Of a DNA stretch of 64,000 nucleotides, positions 26,982 through 38,410 are shown piece after piece. The DNA comes from Sycobia sp. Sy_11. Taxonomy: Eukaryota; Arthropoda; Insecta; Hymenoptera; Epichrysomallidae. Position numbers and translations under genes: made by a program. The stretch is from NCBI GenBank assembly GCA_018907035.1, contig JACCIC010000015.1, positions 3,788,001 to 3,852,000 of the forward strand, in the 5' to 3' direction. Positions within the stretch are counted from its first letter, which is position 1, and each line of letters opens with the position of its first letter. The notes below the pieces were generated by a model. It did no database searches. It was not told the origin of the DNA and worked only from the letters and a program-made list of their open reading frames with translations.

Positions 26982-27060
26982 AAAAAGGTGCTATCTCAGC
27001 GCCCACTACAAAAAGGTTCTATCTGAGCGTCAAGTTCAAGAAGGTACTATCTAACAGGCC
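26982..27060 (+). repeat. Three imperfect copies of a 28-bp tandem unit
   Basis: The core AAGGTNCTATCTNAGCG is repeated three times at 28-bp spacing, diverged in the last unit, directly after a TATAAAA string. It may be a small minisatellite or part of a transposon end. Confidence 0.7.
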
Positions 27061-27129
27061 ATTTTTTAGCTTCAATTTCAATTGCCTCCAATACCTACGT
27101 ATTCGTGGTATTTAATTTAAAATACGAAC

Positions 27130-27134
<5 letters not shown>

Positions 27135-27179
<45 letters not shown>

Positions 27180-27202
27180 TAAATATATAAATATATATAT
27201 AC

Positions 27203-27269
<67 letters not shown>
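27135..27269. repeat. Long (TA)n microsatellite
   Basis: About 135 bp of TA repeats with a few CA/AA interruptions, the longest such run in the window, ending about 130 bp before the mariner relic. Confidence 0.95.
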
Positions 27270-27399
27270 TATATATCTACGGGGAATATCGTTTTCCGAC
27301 GAGAGAATACGATGTCTAGGTATCTGGAGACGATTTCTAGGGGAATCGTATTTACATACGGCATACATCCAAATAGGATTTCGTATTTAGACGTATGCC

Positions 27400-28310
27400 G
27401 GAGATGAACCTCGCCCTGGACGTCCTAACAACAGATGAAAATGTTCAAACTGTGAAAGATATTGTGTTAGAAATCGTCGAATCACTATCAGAGAAGTTTC
27501 CGAAGATGTTGGCATATCGGTTGGCTCATGCCATGCAATTTTTTCGGATTTTTCGGGCATGAGACGTGTGTCAGCGAAATTTGTTCCAATACTGCTTAAT
27601 TTTGATCAAAAGAACCGTCCAATGGCCATAGCTCAGGAGGTGTTCATTGAAGTCAATAATGATGTTGATTTTCTCAAAAGGGTCACAATTGATGATGAAT
27701 CGGGAGTATATGGTTATAACGTCAAGTTCGATCAAATGTACAAATCAAAAAACACGCCAAGTTCGATCAAATGTAAAGGTTTTGCTCACTATAATCTTGG
27801 ATTACCGTGGCGTAATACATCAGGAATTTTTAGCAGAAGATCGTACGGTCAATAAGGAGTACTACTTTGAAGTTCTGCGCCGTTTGCGAGAGACGATACT
27901 GAAAAAACGTCCGGAACGTTGGTAAAAAAATTCATAACTTTTTCAGGACGATAATGCACCTGCTCAGCAAAGGGAAAGATCCGCTACTGGTGAGAGATTT
28001 TTTGGACAAAACGAATACCACAGTCAACACTACGTATTGAGTACATTTGTCACCCAGTGATTTTTTTCTTTTCCCAAAATTAAAAAGACTCATAAAAAAA
28101 CATCGATTTTCAATGATTGAGGAGATAAAAACTGCATCGCTGAAAGAATTCAACGCTATACCAAAAAATGATAATCAGAAGTGTTTCGTTAGTATTAGAG
28201 GGGGTTACTTTGAAAGGGACACCATAAATATTGATTATTAAATAAATATTTTGTGAGAAACCCAAAAAGTCACCTTATTATTTGAACACACCTCGTATAC
28301 ATAATATAAT
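27400..28310 (+). pseudogene. Broken mariner transposase (first mariner subfamily)
   Basis: A Tc1/mariner transposase can be followed over about 850 bp in several frames. Visible pieces are a DENVQTVKDIVLE-like helix-turn-helix region (27,430-27,480), RRVSAKFVPILLNFDQK (27,560-27,615), a decayed catalytic start where DESGVYGY replaces the usual DETWVYGY, ARQVRSNVKVLLT-like and HQEFLAEDRTVNKEYYFEVL (27,750-27,880), the second catalytic Asp in QDDNAPAQ (27,946-27,969) and LSPSDFFLFPKLKRL (28,047-28,090), holding the third Asp, then EEIKTASL. Frameshifts and internal stops make it inactive. The 3' end is near GAACACACCTCGTATA at about 28,285-28,300; the 5' terminal repeat was not found. Confidence 0.88.
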
Positions 28311-29060
28311 GAGTTAGATTATAGCACTGTTTAACCAAACATGTCAGTGGTTACAGATAAGTATTATTGAAAATATAAGAAGAATAGTCTATACTTTTAT
28401 TTTAAAGTATAGAAGGTTCTCAAATATTCGTAATAATAACATCTAATATTATTTCCTTTCTTCAAGAATAGCTTCACAGTTCATAGGTTTAACTGTTTAT
28501 ATCTCATTTTTCTTCTTACATTGATTGTTAATAAAAGAACAGTTATTTCTGTATATGTTTCCTGATCTACTTGTACAATACTACATTCCATACTCTTCTA
28601 TTATTATTCAAATCCGTTCGACTGTCGGAATAACTATCTACAAAGTTCATTATCATTCATTATCATTCATCTCAAATTTCCTAACTTTTAGGAAATAGGA
28701 TCATCAGTATTTTTTAATTTGTATAACATTTCTCATTTAATAAGATTTTGCGTTGTCAAGTTATATAAAAAAAATATTTTCAATTATGTTCATAGTAATT
28801 GTCTTTCTTATAAGCTTTTATCTCAGTGTTTAATATTCTTTAGTATTGAATCCGATGCTTAGATAAGTGAATAATCATTGTCTTAATGCAATGAAACGCT
28901 TGTTCAGATGAAAATTTCTAAATAATTAAAAGAATAAACTGATTTCACTTTAAGATCGTTTATACATTATGTAACAGAATATTTAATTTTAAAAATATCA
29001 AATTTTTAGATAAAATTATTCATGATAACTTTGTTATTGTCAAGTATACATTGTAGTTGT
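28311..29060. other. Intergenic DNA before the first protease homolog
   Basis: AT-rich, no gene or repeat recognised. Confidence 0.5.
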
Positions 29061-29063
29061 AAG

Positions 29064-29080
29064 TATATAAGAGTATATAA
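29064..29080 (+). promoter_or_regulatory. Duplicated TATA box of protease homolog A
   Basis: Two TATATAA heptamers (29064-29070 and 29074-29080) lie 38-54 nt before the start codon at 29118. The paralog has a similar motif at a similar distance, which supports a short-leader TATA promoter. Confidence 0.45.
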
Positions 29081-29117
29081 GTCTTGAGCTTATTGTAAGT
29101 AACCATAATCAAAAAGT

Positions 29118-32100
29118 ATGGCTTTCTGTGGATTATATTTTTCCATCTCTATCATTTATATATTTTACTTAACGGAGTATTGTACTAGTAAGTATTATTT
29201 TAACTTTAAATTTTTAATATATGAATCATTTACATAAGCTAGTTGTTCCATTTACTCATAGTTATAATTTCTGGTAGTTAAAAATAAAATGATTATTTAT
29301 AAATATTATAATTGAAAATTATATAAATACTATTATTTAATAAATATCCAATGAACTTTATTAAAAATAATTTACATTTATATATTTATTGAGATTTTAA
29401 TGCTATAGATAAAATTACAAATATCTAAATATATATTGGTTGCATTAATGCAGATCTCTATTTTATAGCTAATTGGCCCTGTTTTTTTAGTTTGCTGTCT
29501 GAACTGTCCTTTTCAAGGCGCTTGTTTAGCTACTATTCCCTTTGCTGCATTATTAAACAAAGGCTTACTTTCTTATTTTGATTTTACTGCTGTTCGTGGG
29601 TCTCCCTCATTGACCTGAATGCATTCGATATGACGAAAATGTGTGGTATATCTTCGGATATGGTTGTCTCTGAATTATGGCGTATCTCCTTGGAATGCCT
29701 TAGCTTTCGTCTATAAGTAATGTATTTTTCAGATTTAATAAGAGTTAATTTTCTGATCTACTAGATTGGGCTGCCGTTGCTAGATCATTGTGTTAACTTA
29801 CGTTATACCCGGAGAGTGCACTAGTTGTTGCATAACGGTATCGATAAACTCTAATTTATTTTTACTTATGATTCCTAACGGGATTCCATAGCATAATATA
29901 AGCCCTTCTAACAATACCATATCCCATCTTTTGGTCATTCTCATATGGAGTGTGAACTGTAACAATTCAATAATCCACTAACTAGAAACCTCTTTCAGAA
30001 TAAATATAGAACGCAGTCTCCTGCTAATAGCGGCTACATGTGTTTCTGTCTTATCGCTGGAGTTTGAAAGAATCCAGATTAATTCTAGTTTTTAGCATTA
30101 TATTTCTTGTAAAAAAACTGCACTTTTGTAAATATTCAGCAACGTACCAATTCAACCCTACCCAAAAGTAGTGCTGAAAAATCGAGGTGGTTGTCTGCGT
30201 AGCTTCATAATATTGGGGTTTCGTAGTAGGCCGAGAGGACCTCCTCTACCTCTTACTAAGGTACTACAAATTGTAGCTCTTCTACGTTGACATTCAGAAT
30301 GAATCTATGAAGAATATTATTTGATACCGCATATTCTTCATCGACGTATTTCTCAAAACCCGTACTACTCTCGAAAGTCTTTATTATAGTCATAATCATA
30401 TAATCTTGTATTTGATTGTTCGGTATTTCGACATTGATCGACGTTCAAAGTCGACGATTTCGACGTTGATCTATATGGAAAATTAAGGCCTACGCAGTTT
30501 ATTTCCAGCTATCTCTCGGATAAGGCCGGTTCCTCTATATTAATGCCATTCAGCACGTTAAACTTTTTGGTCACGTACTGCATGCTTAAATCGAAGACCT
30601 GTATCAAAAGTGCTAATGTTCCGTATTAATGTCGATTTTAGTTTAGTTCATATCGAATGATTTGAAAAGGGGATAAAATACTACTAAGTATTTTTCAGTT
30701 TATTTTAGTCAGTTTTGAAGCAATTAATATCCGAAATAATGAATAAGCATATTTGAACCTTTTTTACCTTCATACACATTGCCAGAGAATTAATACATCA
30801 AGAAATGAATATTTAATTCTTTTTACAGATGATTAGTTAGTTATTATTATAGCACGGGCGAACCTATTGAGATGTTAGTTCATTTAAACATTTATGAAAT
30901 TTATCATTAAATAAGATCAATAAATGATATGTGTTTTTAGAACAATCTATTTATTATATTTTATGTTTCCCATAATCAACTAACATTTTATATAAATTTT
31001 AATTTTGTCATTTTTAAAAGTTATTTATTTTCTGTATTAGAAGTAATAAGTTTGAAATAGTAATAATCAATTTTCTCAAATTATACAGAATTATTCGGCA
31101 CAATTTCTTAGATCTTATTTTGAAAAATTTTTAAAGTTATGATCTTTCTGAATTTCTTCTACAATATATTTTGATTTCTTAAATGCTAGTTTCTGCCTTG
31201 AGATGGGAACCTATCATAGGTGGTGAATGGTCGCCCCAATCAATCACACATCAAGTTTCTGTACAAGGCATTGACGATAGTCGCATTGGACATCGTCATT
31301 TGGGTGCTGGTACAATATTAACGGATAAGCACATCATAACCGCTGCTAGCATTTTCTTAGAGCCAACTAGGGAATTAAAACGCATGCGTTTTTCCATTGT
31401 AGCCGGATCGTATAATTTGAGAAGTGCAGCATCATATAGAAGATATGTTCAAATTATATATTGTCCATATTTTGATTCAACTTTTACATATATTAATGTA
31501 GCAGTACTAAAGGTAAATTTAGATCCAGTTTTACTACTTGAAAGTGGTCATTTTACAACAGCAGAGTATGTTATTGAGCTCGTTGTAAGATTAGTCTCAC
31601 AATCACTGAATAATTATAATTTTGTTATATGTATTAAATTTTATTAATTCAAGTTAAGAAAAAGTAAAATTATTGATAATCTAAAATTGTTCGAAAGAAA
31701 AAAGTTTATTTTAATTTTTAGTTAGAAGAAGGCGTGGGTCTTGAAGAAAATTTGTACTTGACACGTATGAGATTACCGTCTTACAATCATAATTTTGGAA
31801 GATTAAGAGCTATAGTGAGTGGATTTGGATACTACAAAGCTGAAAGAATATTAGCTCCAAATTCTGACGATATGGTTGTAGTTGGTGGAACTTTAAGCTC
31901 GATACTAACAGTTTCTCAGGTTGTAATTCTTTATGATGATGATTGTGCAACATGGTACAATAAAGAATTAGCTCTTACCAATATGTGTGGTATAATGGGA
32001 GTGAACGAGGTTCTTGAATATGCGGGGGTCTGTATAGTAAGTTTTTTAGTATTTAGTTTTAAATCATATAAGAACTGTTGGTATTTTCAAAAGTAACAAG

Positions 32101-33159
32101 AAGAGAGCAATATATATGTGTAACAGATTTTATTCAATTTAAAACAGGTAAGTCAGATTGTCGCCAAAATGAGCAGTGTAAAGTTTTAGAAGCTAACGCT
32201 TTAGCTTTAACAAAATATAGAACTTTCTTATAGACAGTTAGAAACTCTTTCAAATTAAATTAGTTAGAGAATTTGTTTTAATAAAAACTCATACTTTCAG
32301 CACAAAATCTAGACATAAATAAAATTTACATTTTAAATCACATTTTAATGAATTTATGTTCGCACACATGTAGTTTCTTAATTATTGTCAATTGAAGTAC
32401 GTTTGAATTTAGATGATCGCCTGCTTGACAGATATATGTTTGACATTGGTCAAATTTAGTTGAGAATAATTAAGAAATTATACATTTTCTGACGTATGTT
32501 TATTCAAAGCTTCTTTTAAATTATCTTATTCTTTCTTTGAACGTAGTTTGAAAAGTTTTCATTCAATGTTTTCATTGGGAATTTCATAAAAAAATTCAAT
32601 CTACTAGACAGTATATACAATTAAATTACTATTATAAGTAAGAGAGTATCATATTTTGAGAATGAAAGAACGTTAGGTTGTAAAACTTTACAGCAATAAT
32701 TTTAGAGAATACAGAAATTAACACGTACAATTTGAACTAAACATGCCAGTCATATGTAAAATTGTACGTGTCTTATGTGAAGATAAGTATAACAATATTC
32801 GAAACGATTGAAGTACGCTCGATTCACGAAATCCACTTTTCATGTAATAAAATCATATATTAAATAAAACAATAAATTAACATGATACTTATTCACCTTT
32901 GTTCAATGTTTTATATTGGATTTGTTTATGTATGTATTATATATATTTGTAGGGTGACATTGGTAATCCACTAGTTTTAGGCGATGAGCTCATCGGATTT
33001 GTATCGAACATTACCCCTGACTGTGATAATACTTACAAAGGAGCTCTGTATATGAAGGTATCACTCTTCGTGAATGAAATTCTGGGTTTTGTTAATGGAG
33101 TCATTAACAATGGTTCATTGCTTCGTTACAATCATCAGCAGATCCCACCGCCGGTGTAA
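29118..33159 (+). CDS. Secreted serine-protease homolog A (catalytically dead chymotrypsin fold)
   Basis: Four exons join in frame: 29118-29187, 31190-31512, 31722-32036, 32953-33159 (915 nt, 304 aa; intron phases 1,0,0). Exon 1 is a signal peptide (MAFCGLYFSISIIYIFYL). The chymotrypsin (S1) fold is recognised from IIGGE (32-36), HRHLGAGTILTDKHIITAAS, NVAVLKV and the last exon GDIGNPLVLGDELIGFVSN. Every catalytic residue is replaced: His of TAAHC is Ser77, Asp of DIAL is Asn126, Ser of GDSGGP is Ile239. The usual Arg/Lys before IIGG is Pro31, and the Cys42-Cys58 disulfide is absent. It therefore cannot act as an S1 protease and was probably kept as a binding or regulatory protein. A tandem paralog with the same structure and length follows at 38.4 kb. 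Intron 1 holds a likely LINE relic. AATAAA lies at 33367. Expression site unknown. Confidence 0.87.
29460..30620 (-). mobile_element. Probable LINE relic in intron 1 of protease homolog A
   Basis: Higher GC than its flanks and fragments of coding sequence on the - strand. Around 29,805-29,940 one frame reads MRMTKRWDMVLLEG, LILCYGIPLGIISKNKLEF, IDTVMQQLVHSPG, matching the layout of the region after the reverse transcriptase in Jockey/R1-type LINEs (an ILxYGxP motif followed by an L..I...Q helix). Stops and frame changes are frequent. The limits are approximate. Confidence 0.4.
32720..32773. repeat. Short inverted repeat (hairpin) in intron 3 of protease homolog A
   Basis: ACACGTACAATTT is followed after about 27 nt by its exact reverse complement, giving a 13-bp stem. 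Confidence 0.7.
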
Positions 33160-35099
33160 TAATTCTGTCCATGCTATTATTTATGATCCTAACTTCTCTT
33201 CATATATTTTAAATTATAATATAAAATTGTACAATGTCTAAAATTAGCCTCTATTTTTGAGCTCGATTAATAACTGTTCCAAAAGAGATAAATAATTGGA
33301 AGACGATGAAAACTAATTGTGATTCCATGCTTTATTCGCATTTGCTGCGATGTTACCGAATATATAAATAAACATCCAAGAATTTTTAGCTTATGCATAG
33401 ATAATTTATTGCCAAGTAAATAAATTTATATCGACGTCCAGTACTGCGTTAACATCTGATAATTTAGCTAAAATTTAAATTTTAGTTTGCGCCTCGAACA
33501 ACTCACTTAATATTGTAGCGTTCAATTCTCAGTCCGCGATGTATTTGCCGATAGTCTAGGGGCAGTTTTATTATGTTTCACATTTCCTAGTTTTTGGACA
33601 GGATAAAAATCACCAAAATATCCATAATAATTAATAAATGCTAAATTTTACAACAAATTGGAAGATGTGGCACAAAAATAGAATTAATTACCACCTTAGA
33701 AGATTTTTCAGCCCTTAGGATAGACTTTCACCCTCTACTACATGCTATATGTATATCATAGTTGCTTTGCATCGCCAGTAACCTCATGCAATGTTGCAGC
33801 TATGGAAACGTGTTAAAAATCTTGATTTTAGAAGTATTAATCTTCAGCTTATTTCTAGAGGCTTAGGAGAAGAGATTTTAGTTTATGAACTTAAATAAAG
33901 ATAGCTCTGTCATGCTCTTTAAAGAGAACATTAGTAATAGTAACAAAAATAACGATTATTTCGAATTATTCTTCGATTACTTATATATTAATCTCAAAAA
34001 TAGGGCCTAATTTTAGAATCATTACAAATTCATTTGTTAAACAATAATTTTTAAAATACAGATAAAAAATATCTAGTAATTGATTATTTTCAATGGATAT
34101 GAATCTTAGATTTGAAACGATCGAAACTCTAGAATCTGAACAGTATTGCAATTAATGAAAAATGCCAAACTTACAAGTATGTGAACGTATGCTTGCATAG
34201 GTTTACATTTACATACATACATTTATTACATTTTTTTACATACATGCCTTTATGCAAATATGGATGCATACATTTATATTTCTTACAATTATAATGATAC
34301 GATGTACAAATAAAAAATAAAATAATATATCAATATCAATAAAATGCATCACTACTTGAACGCATGAATGTAAGCACTCGACGTAACGAGTATTTGAATC
34401 GTACGATTATTCTTTTTCACTGATTGTTATTTACTTCATAAAATTTAAAAAAAAAGACCGATAAAGATATTTATTAATTTAATTTACTTCAACCTCGTGA
34501 GTATAACAATTTCAATCATTGCACATTTCAGAATGTTTAATGTTTTTAAATCTTTCTTCTATATAAATTAAACCTTTCAATTCAAATTTTTTCGAATAAT
34601 GTTTAAATATCTATAAAAATATCTTTTTATTTGCTCGTATTTAAAACTAATCTTTATTCCCGATTATTTTGAATTGTTCGGGAGCAATTAAGAAACAGTT
34701 TCTACTGACGTTGAAGATTTTTACAATAAAAGTAAACTTAATATTTTAATACTATTAATAATTTATATAATAAATCATTTTAAAATTCATGAAAAAATGA
34801 TAAACAGTTAAATGAAACTTATTATAATTTAGTTATTTGAGTTGATCTATATTAATTCGAATTTGTAAAGAAAACTTGAATATTAATTGTATAATCCAAT
34901 TTACATAATTTAAGTAATCAGGAAACATTATTCCAGTTATTCATTAATTTATTTAATTTATATAAATATTATATGTCAGTTTCTATAACTGCCCATTTAA
35001 TATTTTAAAGAAAAGAATGATAACAGGTGCAAGATTATTATTTACAGACATACTACTTTAAATTATTGTAATGATAAATGTAATAGAAAAAATTTAAGG

Positions 35100-35450
35100 C
35101 AAAGTCTTTGGACAGGGAAAGGACTACTGATAAATATATAGGGTATTGCAAAACTTTTTGGACATCTGTTTAACTCGCAAGGTGCATGTTTTTTGAACGG
35201 GTCTAAATGGGCAACAGTGGAACCGGGAGTTCCCCATTTGGAAAAAAGAGTTGACCTTGAAATGATCTTGACGATCATTTCCTAAATCAAAATCAAGGTC
35301 ACCATTGAATTTCTCGTTTAAAATGACTAAAGGTGGCAATGAGCCCCTTCCAAAAATATTGTGAGTTATCCGGGTGACCCAGGAGTTTTGAAAGAAGAGT
35401 TCTGAAAGAAGAGTTTTGAAAGGAGTTTTGAAAGGAGTTTTGAAGACCGT
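35100..35450. repeat. Unidentified GC-richer repeat fragment ending in a small tandem array
   Basis: A block less AT-rich than its surroundings. It contains a partial palindrome (GAAATGATCTTGACGATCATTTC with imperfect arms, about 35,256-35,281) flanked by AAGGTCA on both sides, then several copies of GTTTTGAAAGGA-like units at about 35,386-35,445. It looks like a fragment of a dispersed repeat; the family is not known to me. Confidence 0.45.
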
Positions 35451-37779
35451 TCATTGTGTTCTAATTTTCAATAATCATATATTGATGAATTGTAATTTTC
35501 AATTTATTTTAAAATGACGACAATATATAAATTATAATTTGATAAGCTTTTACTATACAACACTATAATGTCAACGAGCCAGATTAAGATCTTAAGCCAA
35601 TGGAATGTAAAATATCTATATTTAAAAAAATATTGACCATGCACATCTTGAGTACCTATCGTATATTGTTAAACAAAATCCAGATGTGATCTTTTTCTTT
35701 ATCATAACAGAAATAAAAGAACAATGATATACTGACTAAACAAAATAATATTTGCTAAGCTGTATAAATCTATCTATACTGTGATCTTCAAATTTATTAT
35801 CATAGAAATAATGAGAAGGAAGTTGTTGAATGGTTTTTGAATTATTATTAATTTTCAGGATTGAGTGTCGCTCAGGTTGTCGATGTGTAATTGAGCTTCT
35901 TAAATTAGAATCATAATTTATATAAACTCAGGGAAAAATAAATACAATGTGTTAATTTAAAATAGCATAAAATAAGTAGTATGTCTAATAAAATATAGTT
36001 AATTTACATTGTAATAGACATACAAATTTTTTATTCATTATTGTTAGATAAATTCTTGCTATAATGCATGTATGGCATTGATTTAAGCGAATTAAGCCTT
36101 AAAAAATAAAAGGTTATTATTATCATCTCTATAAAAGTCTAGACTAAAATTGTACTATTCGGTTTTGTTTAAGCACTTTTCAGAATACTATTACAATTTA
36201 CGCATAAATTATAAAGAGAAAAAAAATGCAAAAATTCGCTTTATTCATTCAATCGGATCTTCATTTCCTTTGTTTTAAATTGAATACCGTGTTAAATTAT
36301 ATTATTTATTTTCTTCGTTATTTTTACAGTTATCAAATGTTTAGCCATTTTCCACACTTCCAATGTCCAAATCCTTATAAGTAAAAAACATTAATTTATT
36401 ACATTATTATTAAAATTATTTAATGTTGTGTGAGCAACTTGAATAAAAAATACTTTATTTCTAACCACATTCCAGTGATTGTTTTTCACCCTTATCCAGC
36501 TATAAGTAAATAATTAACCATTTTTGAAATTTATAATTTTTTATGTTTTCTAAAAAATTCGTAATTAATTCAATTCGACACATATATTTATTATACTGGA
36601 TATTACCATTATTATCAGAACTGCCGAAATGTCAGTAAAGGCATAAATATTTTAAAGCCACTACTTTACAGATAAATACCATACGCCATGTACTTTATGC
36701 TTCACGATAAAACAAGTGAACGCTGGAGATGTAACAATGTTTTCATTATCAATGATATAGATACATATTATTGGATTTTTGTGCGTATATGAGCTTTCAC
36801 GTATTTACAACTGATAATGTAAATAATAATTCGTCGCCATCTTGAATCTGGTATTTGAAATAACAAAACTTAAAAGGTTTAATATTAAATGCATTATTAG
36901 TGGATCCTAGAAAGCCTGCGTACGAAGTTAGACAAAAAATATTTTAATAAGAAATTTTATTTTGGGGAATTTCTTACTCTCTGAGAGACATTAGAGATCT
37001 TTGCTGTCAAAATTATCTGTTTTATTCGGCGATTTATCGTTTACGTAGGAAATCAAATTTACTTCCTGGATCAACCAAATACTCTGAATTAATATCGTTA
37101 TTCAAATAAATCCTCAAAAATTACTGCTAGTATCTATACAACATGTTTGGAACTCTCAATTAATTAAGCTCTTTCACTAATTATTGTATAACCTAAAAAT
37201 TCTTATGTACTTCTACCTTCTGATCTTATATTTAAATTTATAATCTATGGTACCTACAAATATTTTATATACATACGCACATACATACTCATTTATATAA
37301 AAAGTGTAAAGGCGGAAATAATTAAAATTATACAATAAAGAATACAAGTCACACGAACAGTATGCCTACCATGTACCTTATTTCTTGAGGATCATTTTCT
37401 TAACCTACGAAAACTATTTTACTTTTTCCAGTTTTCGATGTAAGTTATCATGCCAAATAATATATTTGAGTAAATAATATCAATTCGATTCGTATATTTG
37501 AATGCATATTTTCAAATAAATTAACAACAAATTAATTTCTTTAACTTTTTCCTAGATTAAGAATATGTCACTAAAGGAGCAATAAGAAAGTAAAGATACA
37601 CAGTACAAGCACGCTGTTCACGTAGTTTGTATTTTGTAATTTTGAATCTTTACGCTCTAATAGTGGTAGCAAAATATGGATGGCAGAAGGGCAGAATATG
37701 AATATATTTCACAAGCCAATATACATTGGTACACATACATGTAATCATATAACTTTATTTTTTATTGTTCTTTTAGTTT

Positions 37780-37783
<4 letters not shown>

Positions 37784-37815
<32 letters not shown>
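37784..37815. repeat. (CA)n microsatellite
   Basis: About 32 bp of CA repeats in the spacer upstream of protease homolog B. Confidence 0.95.
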
Positions 37816-37819
<4 letters not shown>

Positions 37820-38359
37820 ACGTGATCAGAATAAAGAAGAGACGCTCTTAGGGTTTTTTTATTTTTGTAATAGAGGGCACCACTGAAAATGTGGAATCAT
37901 TTGTGGACAATTTATATAAATAAATTATTAAAAATACTACTATTATATATTTTATAATATTTCATTCTAGAATGTTAAGAAATAATTTCTTACAACTTTC
38001 GCTGATTAACACTATTGTTTGAAAGCATAAATACAGCAACGTCAAATTACACAAAAAAAATTAATAATTTTCTATAATTTTTAGTTGACTAGTGCTACTT
38101 CTCTATTTTTTTCAGCATGTGTTTTCATACCAGTATATATTCTATTTCTTAATACTGTATACGATAATAAGTGAAGAAAGAATTATTGTTTGCCAGAATA
38201 GTTTTTTTTATTGTAATTCTTCAAATATTTCTAAGAATAACTTGTTCAAATAATAGAATAATTTAATTAATCTAGAAAATTTTACTTTATTTGATTTAGT
38301 TAGACATGAAATCTTTAATATTAGCCTTTTTACAAGCATTAAATTTTCCAGTGTATAAG

Positions 38360-38368
38360 TATATATAG
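38360..38368 (+). promoter_or_regulatory. TATA box of protease homolog B
   Basis: TATATATAG about 45 nt upstream of the start codon at 38411, matching the spacing seen in homolog A. Confidence 0.4.
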
Positions 38369-38410
38369 CTTAAACTTGTTTTAATATCAATTATAATATA
38401 AGTATAAAGT

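Larger units (their letters stand above)
33160..38355. other. Gene-free spacer between the two protease homologs
   Basis: About 5.2 kb of AT-rich DNA including the 3'UTR of homolog A. Apart from the GC-richer fragment at 35.1-35.45 kb and a CA microsatellite, nothing was recognised. Confidence 0.5.

Noticed and set aside
31183..31189. ATG at 31183 as the start of protease homolog A
   Set aside because: It lies in the intron before the acceptor. The signal-peptide exon at 29118 joins in phase and matches the structure of homolog B.
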